A stretch of 64,000 bases of DNA from Medicago truncatula. Its lineage: Eukaryota; Streptophyta; Magnoliopsida; Fabales; Fabaceae. The position numbers and the translations under genes were made by a program. The DNA is taken from positions 8,137,001-8,201,000 of the forward strand of contig NC_053047.1 of assembly GCF_003473485.1 (NCBI RefSeq), given 5' to 3'. The notes beneath the pieces were generated by a model. It did no database searches. It was not told where the DNA came from and saw nothing but the letters and a program-made list of their open reading frames with translations. Of this stretch, positions 10,732-21,100 are shown piece by piece; the stretch's first letter is position 1; every line of letters starts with the position of its first letter.

Positions 10732-13700
10732 ATGCCAACGGTAGCGGTAAAACTGTACAGCGTATTCTTCAAATTCCTCTTAAAAAACCGACTCCAAACC
10801 CGTATCCAAACCCCACCCAACCCATCAAACTTATTCGGTATCACTACTCGACCCGACGAATCTCTTTCGTCGCCTAATCCGTCTTTTACAGACGGTGTTG
10901 CGACGAAAGACATTCACATTGATTCTTTCACTTCTCTTTCCGTTAGAATCTTTCTTCCGGATACCGCTTTAAGGGATCCGGAAAAGAAGAAGGGATCTGG
11001 AAAGAGACGTGAGAAGATTTTGTCGTTGTCTTCGTTGTCGCAGCCGCCGCAGAGGAGAAATAGTTATGATCCTTCTTCGCCGGATTTTCCGGTGAAGGAG
11101 GATGTTAGAAGGAAGAGTGTTTCCGGTGATTCCGATAATTTGAATTCAGGTAAAATTTGTTTATAATGTTGAAAATTGTATAAAAAACTATGAAGCATGG
11201 ATACAGACACCGGACACAGAACGGACACTGACATGCCGACACAATTAATAATTTGAAAAAATCACATAATTTAGTGAAATTTCAAGTGTCGGTGTCGTGT
11301 CACGTGTCCGACACCAGGACACGCCTAATTCGAGGAGTGTTCGTGCATAAGGAATGTTAATTTTATTATAGAAAGAGTTTAATTACTATTAAAGTGTGAA
11401 ATTATTAAATTATTTTATAAATATATTCAACTATGTTTGATCAATTAATGTATACGATTACTGATGATACGAATTTAACTAGTATCTACTATCAGCTACA
11501 GTTATTTGTAGATATGCATTTAAGTATGTATTGTCACGTCAATTAATCGGTGTGAAAACACACGCATGAGTTGTCATATTCATTAATTGACGTGGTAATA
11601 CATCATTTGATGCATATCTACAAATAACTGTACACTCACAGAGTATACTAATAAAACTTATTGTCACGTCAATTAATATAATTGAATATGCATATTCATT
11701 AATTGATATGACAATACATTATTGGATGCGTGTTCAATAACCTTAATTAGTGCTTGTTTGGGTTAGAGTTTGCAAGCACAAACACACGTTTGCGGGATTT
11801 CAAAGCAAAACTATCGTGATTTCTAAAAGCTAGCTTTTGGGTTAACGTGGTTAGTTGCCGTGGTTTTATAGAAAACGTGTATTGAAAAAAGCTGAAGCAA
11901 ACAGGCATTTATACTGTCAATGAATAGTAATGAAACTTTTTTCATATTCATTAGTTGATGTGAGGACATATCATTGCCATGTGTACAATAACTGTATACT
12001 CATAGTGTATATTAATTAAATTGTTATATACTTTACATGGAATAGTGTTAGCGGTGATTAGGAGAATTTGAATTGTTTGGATAATTTGAATACAGGTGGT
12101 GGATATGGAGGATATTTACCATCAATGGTGGAGGATGATCGGAGGAAGAGAAAGCTACCGGTGATGGTGCAGTTTCATGGAGGTGGATGGGTGAGTGGGA
12201 GTAATGAAACGGTGGCGAATGATTTTTTTTGTCGGAGGATAGCAAAATTGTGTGATGTGGTGGTGGTGGCGGTTGGGTACAGGCTGGCGCCGGAGAGTAG
12301 GTATCCAGCAGCATTTGAGGATGGATTTAAGGTTTTGAGTTGGTTGGCAAAACAGGCGAATTTGGCGGAGTGTAGTAAGTCAAATTTGGGGGTTAAGAAA
12401 ACGGGGGATGGTGGGAAGAGACATATTGTTGATTCTTTTGGTGCTTCTTCTTTGGTTGAACCTTGGTTGGCTGCTCATGGGAATCTATCAAGGTTGTTAC
12501 ACCTTCCACATTGTTGTTTTTGTTGTTGTTAATCAATGCCTTTGTGAATGAATTGTGTTGTGTTTAATTTAGGGCTTGTTTTTATTGGCGTTATTTGAGC
12601 TAATCTGCTGGCTTACGCACTTGTGAGACCATTTAGAAGAGCTTATGAAAACAACTTATGACATGTTCTTAAGTTGTTTTCAGCTTATTTCCGTAAGCTC
12701 TGTAGGATAGCTTTTGAAAACAAGACATGTTTTAAGTTGTTTTCAGCTTATTTCCATAAGCTCTATAGGATAGCTTGTGAAAACAACATAGTTGATATGA
12801 AATTAGTCTAACTTTATTATATCTTTTGTCGTAGAAATAGTTTATACATAAACACATATATGATACATGTTTATGTTATAAGAGCTTGTTTAAGTTGTTT
12901 ATCCAAACATGGCTTTATACCGTTGTCTTGCTATTGTAGATTGATTTGTTTTTAAATATAACTAGTTATGATTGAACTAAGCTTTGGTTTGTACTAGTAA
13001 TTGTTATTTAGCCTTCATTGTGTGATATAAGTGTATGTAGAGTAAGATGAGAAATTTGTCACGTGATCTAAAGTTAGGGAAAGAGTAATGGCTTGTGCAG
13101 TGTTGTATGATTGTTTTGAATTTGACGAAACAAGTTTGAATTGGGATTTTCAAGTTCGTATCAATTGCAATGAACTTGTCATAACTAGATCAATTGGTAA
13201 CAGATAGACACTAACAAAACTACTATTTACCGTTGACTAACATTGTGCCTTTCAAAATGATCGTCCTTGCTGTGACACACTGGTGTTAATTGCGGAAAAT
13301 ATTGGTTTGTTCAAATTCTACGCAGTGCTGCTATAGTCACTATTTGACTAAACTTTGTACTAAATCGCATATCAAGGAACAATAGTTGTTTGTTAAAATC
13401 CCGCTATGCAATAGCTCCGCTTTTTGACAACTGTTGTGATATGATCAATATGTGGCTTTCATTGTGTGATTGAAATGTAGTTAGAGATTAGAGTATGTAG
13501 AATAAGATGGTCATGGGATCATAGATATGGAAAGGGGAAACGGCCACTGCACACTGCAGTGCAGTAGTAGGATTTCTGAATTATTTTTTTGATACTATGG
13601 TTTTTGAATTTAATAACAACAAGTTTGAATTGGGATTTTCTAGTTGATATCAATTGCAATGAACTAAGGAGTGACTTAGTTTGGCATGGTAAACAACTAG

Positions 13701-15145
13701 GATCCTGTCTAGATATTTATTTTTTAACATTGTTTTACATATTTGATTGGTCAAATTTTAAGGAAGTTTCAAATTTGGAGCAAAAAAAATCTACCAAAAA
13801 CCTTGTTTTGCTGATTAACTAGTTTCTCCTAGAGTGTTCTCAAGTTAAATCACATCTCGTTGGATCTTCCTGTTTTGGAAAAACTGATCAGGTTCAGTCA
13901 GATATTTTGTATAGGATTTTCAGTTGTTGTAGAGACAAGTGAGAGAATTATCTTATGCATGATGAAATTATCACTAGTTATTATGTCGAGAAGTATGGTG
14001 TTCTAATTGATTTGGATCTCAAAATTAATCATGGTTTGTTGCCTTTGTCTCTTCCTGCACTATTGGATATGGAAATTAGATTGTGTTGATGATAAGAAAA
14101 AGGACTTGTGGACCTAAGGAGCTTAAACAATAGTCTATGTGAACCTTTTTTCCTTGGACTTGGTCATTCTTGCCTGTCGTCCGATTATATGCTAGATCTG
14201 TATTGTTTTTTCCTCTATGTATATTAGTAGCATCCCTGTCACCCCCTTTGGAACTTTTGTTAGTTTTTGAATTTTATGGGTAAAAGACTTATTTGATTAG
14301 CATAGGAACAATCATTCGAAAAGTACATGAATGTTTATAATTCCTAGACAATGCTTGTTTAATCCAATTTATGGATAAGGGCTGGTTTTTATAACTCTAC
14401 GCCTCTTCAAAACAGGTCTTGTTTGATTGCCCTACATTTATATCTTGACTTGAAGGCCGACACTTCTTTAGATAAGCTTTTGGATTGTCTATTCACTTCA
14501 TTTTTTCAAGTCATAATTTCTATTTGAAGATAGTGTTGCATGTTGATGGAGTTACGCATTGTTCTTTTTCGTGGCTTAACGTTTTTTTTTTTTTTATATT
14601 GAATCAGGTGTGTTCTTCTTGGTGTGAGTTGTGGCGCAAATATTGCAGACTATGTAGCTCGAAAAGCTGTAGAAACAGGAAAACTTCTAGACCCTGTCAA
14701 GGTGGTGGCACAGATCCTGATGTATCCATTTTTTGTCGGAAATGTGCCTACACATTCTGAAATAAAGTTAGCGAACTCTTATTTCTATGACAAGGCTATG
14801 TGTATGCTGGCATGGAAACTATTCCTACCCGAGGACCAATTTAGCCTAGACCATCCAGCTGCCAATCCCCTAGTCCCAGGCCACGGTCCACCTTTAAAGC
14901 GTATGCCTCCAACATTAACAGTGGTAGCGGAACATGACTGGATGAGAGACCGTGCCATTGCTTACTCAGAAGAGCTTAGAAAGGTAAATGTTGATGCACC
15001 TGTTCTTGAGTATAAAGATGCAGTCCATGAATTTGCAACACTTGACGTACTTCTCAGAAGTACTCAGGCTCAGGTTTGTGCCGAAGACATCGCCATCTGG
15101 GTCAAAAAGTATATTTCACTTCGAGGTCATGAATTCTCATATTGA
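10732..15145 (+). CDS. probable carboxylesterase, CXE11/CXE16-like (alpha/beta hydrolase)
   Basis: Three exons join in frame: 10732-11149, 12096-12492 and 14608-15145 (450 codons), close to the ~450 residues usual for this plant branch. It is a serine hydrolase of the hormone-sensitive-lipase/GID1-like fold that cleaves carboxylic esters; the natural substrate is unknown. The N-terminus MPTVAVKLYSVFFKFLLK is characteristic of the CXE11/16 type. The oxyanion-hole motif HGGGW lies at residues 167-171. The nucleophile elbow is GVSCG (Ser279) rather than the common GDSAG. The likely acid and base are Asp382 (AEHDW) and His412 (AVHEF). All splice sites are GT..AG and phases agree (1, 2). A low-complexity KKKGSGKRR segment lies in exon 1. 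Intron 1 holds MITE sequence; intron 2 holds a MITE and an internal duplication. Family assignment is firm; the exact orthologue is not. Confidence 0.93.
11188..11349. mobile_element. hAT-type MITE, degraded copy (intron 1 of the CXE gene)
   Basis: CTATGAAGCATGG at the left and a broken inverse (GTGTTCGTGCATAAGG) at the right. The inner GACACCGGACAC, AATAATTTGAAAAAATCA and AAGTGTCGGTGTCGTGTC blocks are shared with the copies at 18993, 23132, 54546 and 58701. Confidence 0.75.
11499..11630. repeat. near-palindromic MITE-like hairpin (intron 1 of the CXE gene)
   Basis: CAGTTATTTGTAGATATGCAT at the left is mirrored by ATGCATATCTACAAATAACTG at the right, with TGTCACGTCAATTAAT pairing inside. Related words recur at 11655-11720 and 11945-12010, so the intron holds several nested or tandem pieces of one element family. 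Confidence 0.7.
12571..12914. mobile_element. MITE with GGGCTTGTTT ends (intron 2 of the CXE gene)
   Basis: Left end AGGGCTTGTTTTTATTGG and right end TTATCCAAACATGGCT are imperfect inverses. The body contains repeated words such as GCTTATGAAAACAACTTATG and GTTGTTTTCAGCTTATTTCC. The same element occurs at 26731-27000. The superfamily is not certain. Confidence 0.7.
13010..13665. repeat. two-copy tandem duplication inside intron 2 of the CXE gene
   Basis: 13010-13190 and 13456-13665 share TTCATTGTGTGAT, GTATGTAGA(G/A)TAAGATG and AAGTTTGAATTGGGATTTTC...TATCAATTGCAATGAACT in the same order. Between them (13270-13445) lies a segment ending in GCTATGCAATAGCTCCGC, a divergent relative of the repeats at 20.8-21.6 kb. 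Confidence 0.7.
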
Positions 15146-16639
15146 ATATGATAAACCAGATTATTGCAATGATCAGTGAGAAAATCGTTTCCCCATTGTT
15201 GAGATTAGCTTCAGGTTGCTCTTCTTCCTCCGACACTAGATTATAACGATGATATGTGAGGAAAACTTTTCTCTTCGGGTTGCTCTTCCGCTGCCAATTA
15301 ACTTGTGAATATGTGATATATTACTTGATATGTTTTGATACTAGAAAAGCCCTCTGCCGGCAATTGACTGATTCAATCAAGATAGTTATTTGAAAGTGGT
15401 ATGAGTCGAACCTGTGAGATGGATGTACCTCATCAGCACCACATTTGGTAACCCCTGTTCCATTTTTTCCTGTGTATTATGTAATATTTCTCATGAAAAA
15501 TACATAATATTTTGTTCATTATTCTTTCATTCCATTGTTACAATATGTGCCATAGACGAGTTCTTTGTTTCTCATTGTTACAATATGTGCCATAGACGAG
15601 TTCTTTGTTTCTCGATAAGATTCAGATTTTAGATTAAAAAATAATAATTGGTCATAAGATACCATTTAGTGACTACCTAGGATGATTATATGAATTAATA
15701 TTTAACCAAAAGTTAAGGCCAATGTTTTGCATAGTTTGCTTTGTTGGGAACAATGTTTGTCTCCATTACAAACAAATGTTTCATCATTATCTTATTTTTC
15801 ATTGTTGTGTCTTATGTACATCCATTATATAAATGCAATGGCCTTCACATAATTGTCCACACTGATACCCTCCCCTTTGATTTATGGGGGAGGGGGAACC
15901 ATGTGGAGGTTTGTACATAGATAGAGAACCTCTCATGAAGCACAGAGATTTGAAATTAAAACAATCTTCATTAACCAAGTCAATTCAATATGGCTTGTTG
16001 GTCTCAATATTGGAAGCACTTTGAGGGAATGAGAGCCACTCGGACGCAGTTTGCATTGTCGGATAGAGTGATAAATGGATTTGGATTCTCTGCTCTTATC
16101 CAATCATGCAATTGTTAATCGAAACCGTCAGATTAAGATTAAAATTCTCACGTTCTGACTTTGTATTCTGAATTTGATTTACTAAAGTTGTACTCTGATC
16201 GTGATCAAATAGTCTAGATTACGTGACTGTGCCGAATGAGTGATTTCATATGCAGGAAATCTTTATCTTGATTTCACATTTGCATTGGTGGCATCTCTGT
16301 TGATTTTCCGGTAAACCTGAGTTTCTAAACTATGGTTCTGGAAAGTTATTATGTTACTTTCAAAATGGTTGTTGATAAAAAAGTGGTTGTGAAAAGTTAT
16401 TATGTTACTTTCAAAGTTATAGCAATGTTATGCAACTAAAAAAGAGAAATATGACTTGTTTGATAATAGTACTAAAATGTGGTGTGATTTAGTATGTTTT
16501 TTTACCTTGAAAATGCTTATATCACTAAAAGTGGCTCATAATTTCAATAGAGATAACATCAGCAATACAAATTAGTATGACTATAAATATGGTGACGAGA
16601 TGAAAAATAGTAATCTTATAAAGCTACTCGTTTAACATT
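15146..16639. other. 3' flank of the CXE gene; no gene seen
   Basis: Probably includes the 3' untranslated region. It contains a perfect 40-bp tandem repeat at 15533-15612 (listed separately), and near 16340-16420 a duplicated AAGTTATTATGTTACTTTCAA word. Confidence 0.5.
15533..15612. repeat. perfect 2 x 40-bp tandem repeat
   Basis: The unit begins CATTGTTACAATATGTGCCA and repeats without a mismatch at 15573. It lies ~390 bp past the CXE stop codon. Confidence 0.9.
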
Positions 16640-17010
16640 AACTACGCAATTTGCTTGACGTTTTAGATCGCAATTTTGCCAAAAAAATCAACACATTGCT
16701 TCTCTTCGCGCAGAGGGTGTGGCGGAGATCCACAACACAATAACATAAGCATGCAGAGACGGAGTTGTTTCTTTAATCAATGCGAGAGCATTTAGAGAAT
16801 CAAAACAACAAATAACATTTCTGAGTCCATGAAAAATACCAAGTAATTCTGCATGGAGAATATTACTCACACAAAGGTGACCATGATAGCTAATGATCCG
16901 ATCACCAAACCCGGCGATTCCAGGATTTCCAATGACACTTTCATCAACATTTAGAATCGTAGCATCTTCTCAAGACTCGTACCAAGAAACGCTGTTGATG
17001 TTTCGGCTAA
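16640..17010 (-). pseudogene. LINE-type RNase H domain fragment
   Basis: On the minus strand the reading ATILNVDES-IGNPGIAGFG is followed by ILHAELLGIFHGLR and DSLNALALIKE. This is the RVT_3/RNase H-like domain of plant LINE retrotransposons, with the catalytic D, E and D positions recognisable. There is an in-frame stop upstream, a deletion between HGLR and NVIC, and no adjoining reverse transcriptase, so it is a dead fragment. Confidence 0.75.
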
Positions 17011-18151
17011 GGTTCTCATTTGGAAAACAAGCTGAAATGACATTACCAAGGACAACGGTAACCGAAATGAGTTTATAAAGATAGAAACTCTCCTTAGCTA
17101 TACACATAGAATTTCTAGCTCTCTTAAGAGACTAATGTGATCACCCAAAGTTCCAGCTTTCAGCAACTCAACAACATCATTTTGAAGGAAAAAAATTAGG
17201 ATCGTTAAAGCCAAGCTGTAACCACAATATGATGTGATGATTACAAATATTGGCCCTAGTTTAATCTTCTGTTAATGTTTTTTTTTTTTTTTTCGTTTGG
17301 ACAAGATATAAGTGCTTGTTGATTACTTTTACTTAGGCTCAGGTTAAATGTGTAAGTGTAACCACAATATGATGTGATGATAACAAATATTGGCCCTAGT
17401 TTAATCCCCACTATTAGCAAAACATTTACAGTGTAAAATATCACCAAAATATGTGTTATATGATAAAAACAAATTATATACAAATAGAGAAAATTTGTGA
17501 CTTGGGATCATTAGAATGAAAAATAAATTCTTTATGTCACAAATAACACATGTACTAAATAAATTGCTTTCAGAATATATATTAAAAAACCACAATTCAT
17601 TACAAGATAACCCCTAATTATCAACTTTCCTTAAACAACCAAACTCAACTACACAAGAAAACCAAAATTAACACTACAAATTGGAAACAGAAATGGAACA
17701 TGTTTCCATCAAAGTGAAGTATGAAAGCGAATTAAACGTGTAACTCAAGCCATTTTATGATTCTTCGTAGCATCATTCTCTGAAGCACTAACACAGACAT
17801 GACACTAGACATAACACTGACATGTTGACACCGGCAATAATGAGAAAATAGAATAATTGAATGTCAGCACATGTGTCGGTGTCATGTCAGTGCTACATTG
17901 ATCAAACTTCAAAGGCCGGCTACAGAAAGGGAATTCTAAAATAAACAGTGGCTTGAGACATCCATTAAAGTCTCATGCAATTCAATATATACATTTCATG
18001 CTTGTAAAACCAAGTTGGAGCTATTTTGTACCATAAATTTGGTCTTGGAGAGTTTTTCATATGGTCAAGGGAACCAACAAAAAACAGCACATTATCACCA
18101 TTAGAACAGCTCTCATGCTTTTTCACCCTGCAATGCCGAAAAATTTAAGGA
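17011..18151. other. intergenic between the two convergent genes; no gene seen
   Basis: Contains a 49-bp direct repeat (17217-17265 and 17357-17405, one mismatch) flanking a segment with a 17-base T run, and a worn hAT-type MITE at 17779-17898. The right end (~17930-18151) probably includes the 3' untranslated region of the PP2A subunit gene. Confidence 0.5.
17779..17898. mobile_element. hAT-type MITE, worn copy
   Basis: Ends TCTGAAGCAC and CAGTGCTACA, with inner CACTGACATG and GTGTCGGTGTCATGTC blocks, are recognisable relatives of the 160-bp family at 18993 and elsewhere. The ends are degenerate and no clean target duplication was found. Confidence 0.5.
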
Positions 18152-21100
18152 TCAATCCAATTGAGGCCTACTTCCTGCCTTACCAGAAGTTGCATGAGTT
18201 CTTGGAGAAACCAAAACCGGTTCGTTGATGGCAACTTTCATGCCTCCCATTTCTTCCAAGCGCTTCCACCTGGCTTCGTGTTTTGACTTCATATCATTCG
18301 CTTGCGCTTCATCTTCTCTGAATTTCGTCATGCACTCCTCGTAGAATGCAGGATCAGTGTCCGAGAAGATCTTGCTGACGTTTATTGTCAAGCTTCGGAC
18401 GGCTTGGTTCCAGTGGCTCCGTGCATTTTGCTCCAAAGCAGGTAAGACTATAGGAAGTATAATTTTGTAGTTCTGTTTGATCAAGTTCTCAATATGATCA
18501 TTATTCCATAAGAACAAAGCCCTCTCCGCTACCTACAAATTCAGACACAATTAAATTATTTGATAGATTACAAGAATAAAGTTATGGTAAAAGTATCCAC
18601 CATCCAGAATAATGCATCATAGCTTTCAAAAAAATAAATGAATTTTTTTTTCCTAAATTTTCAAGGAAGACATATCTAGTACACTATCAAGATAACTTTC
18701 AAGGAAGACATGTTTTCATATTCTAAATGGTTTCATGCAACGTTAAAGTTAGATTCATGATGAATACATTAAGAGAAGGCTTTGAGGCCCAAAAGTCAAG
18801 CCAAGCCAAGCCCTTAATCGCAGATAAGTCCCATCAGGCTAAAACTCAACCCCAGTCTCTAAGGGAAGACCTCGACGGCCACTGACCTCTGAGGATAATT
18901 ATCTTATGACAGCTGAGGTTCCACACTTCCACTTATCACGTAAACACTCAACACTAACCAAACTAGATAAGAAGATATTATTTACTATTAACCTATGAAG
19001 CACGGATACGGACACGGACACCGGACACGACATGGACACTGACACGCCGACACAGCTAATAATTTGAAAAAATCATATAATTTAGTGTAATTATAAGTGT
19101 CGGTGTCCGACACCGAGACACGCCTGATCCGAGGAGTGTCCGTGCTTCATAGCTATTAACAAAATGTAAGATAAAGGGGAATTTGAACCTAATGTTGATA
19201 CGTCATTAAAACCAATCAGAATAGACCAGGTAAGGATGTCCCTCGGATCACAGAACAACTATAAATAGGGGGTAACCTCCCATCCACGTATACTCACTCT
19301 TAAACCTTACTTTGGCATCAAACAATCTTTATAAAAATAGTTTGATGCCCTACCTATTGGAGCAGAAGTTAAGGATTCGACAAGTTAGGAAGGATTTATT
19401 ACCATGATAGTCAAATCTGGATATGTATCGTGTATCGTTCAACAACTTTTTTGAATCGGGTATCGTAAGATACATGAACAAAAAACATGACTTAAAATAT
19501 CATATATAAACTCCAAAACACTTCAAATATCATATACAAACTTCAGGATACTTCAAAACTCAAGTCATAAACAAAAGTAAATAACATATAACATCCTTAA
19601 TTCAGTCAAAATCAGAGCGTGTATGTGTTGGAAGCTGTAAAGGAAGAGAATATAATCAAAAGACAATAGGATCAAAACTGACTATCTAGAAAGAACACAA
19701 ACTAGCTATGGAGACTCTTAAAATTTGGTGGGTCTAACTCAACCTTATAAAACAGGTTTGTAAGATGAGAGACCCTTAACACCACCCCTACCCCATGCCC
19801 ATATTGGACATCTGGAGCGTGACCGTAGTGTGGCCCAATAGCGGGTGACCAATGATAGACTCTGATAGAATCTTAAAATTTGGGTTTGGCCTAACTCAAC
19901 CCTACAAAATGGTTTTCCTTGTAGAGTGAGGACTGTCTAGTGTCCACTTATAAACAAATTTCAGACTATATCTAATCAAATGTGGGACTATTATGAAAAC
20001 TCCAAATGTGGGACTATTATGAAAACTCCAATTTTTTGTCGCAATTTTTTCTTATAAATCCTTCAAATATTTTAAACTGATATAGCATAAGCACTAAACC
20101 AAAGGAAATGATCTCAGGTGAATATTTTTAATTCCAACAATAGCAAAATACAAAAGTTGCTAGTCATTTCCTGAACATGATTTCTCCAATGTATATTATT
20201 TGTGATGTCACCTTCCTTTTCAATTCAGGAATCTTAAGTGACTAATTCTGCGCTGCTAGTTATTCGATGAGAAATTGAGAAATACACATGAAGTTTGCGA
20301 GTAGAAAGCAAAAGTTAAGGAAATGCAACTTCAGGAGGATAGTTTTACAAGATGACATCACAAAATGCATGAGTAGATAGCAGGAAGCTCCAGTGGCAGG
20401 ATATGCACCAAGCATAGTAGTTACATTTCTACTAAACGTATAGAAGATAGATATGATTATAAAGTTAATATCACAGTTATGAGTTGTTCACCTGAGTGAG
20501 GTTTTGAAAGTAATCACACCCTTATTTTATTCTACAATATACATTAATCCTATTGTATAATTTTCCAAAACTATACATTATTTTCAAATGACTATTACAG
20601 CTTTTATGACTTTGATGATCCACTGAAGGCACATACAGTCAATGATCCAAGTGGAACAATTTTGGCAATCATATCCTCAAAATAAATGCCTGCCTAAACT
20701 TTGAGGAATGTTGAATACATTGACAAAAGCTTACATTGAAGAAAGCACTCTTTCCCGTTGAGTCGGTATTATCAAATAGAGGCTATAGCGGCACTATAGC
20801 GTAATGAAATTTGATTAAATCACTATTGTTCTGAGATACTCTATTCAGTACAAAGTGATGTCAAATAGCGGCTATAGTGGCTCTATAGCACTGTAGCATA
20901 GCGGAATTTGATCAACCCCCTATTTTTCACAATCTGTAATTGACAAATGACAACATCCCCATGTGGAGAAAGAGAGTCCTGTAGCAGTTTATCCGAATGG
21001 CCACACATATGGCATCATTTGTACAATAAACTGTCAAAGCAATGACAGATCACAAACGCCAAAACCAATGTTCATACGCTCTGAAAATCTACCAGAAAAG

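Noticed and set aside
10710-10913. 67-codon minus-strand frame
   Set aside because: Antisense shadow of CXE exon 1.
12048-12314. 88-codon minus-strand frame, proline and histidine-rich
   Set aside because: It is antisense to CXE exon 2, which has a clear family match; the composition is a by-product of GGTGGTGG codons.
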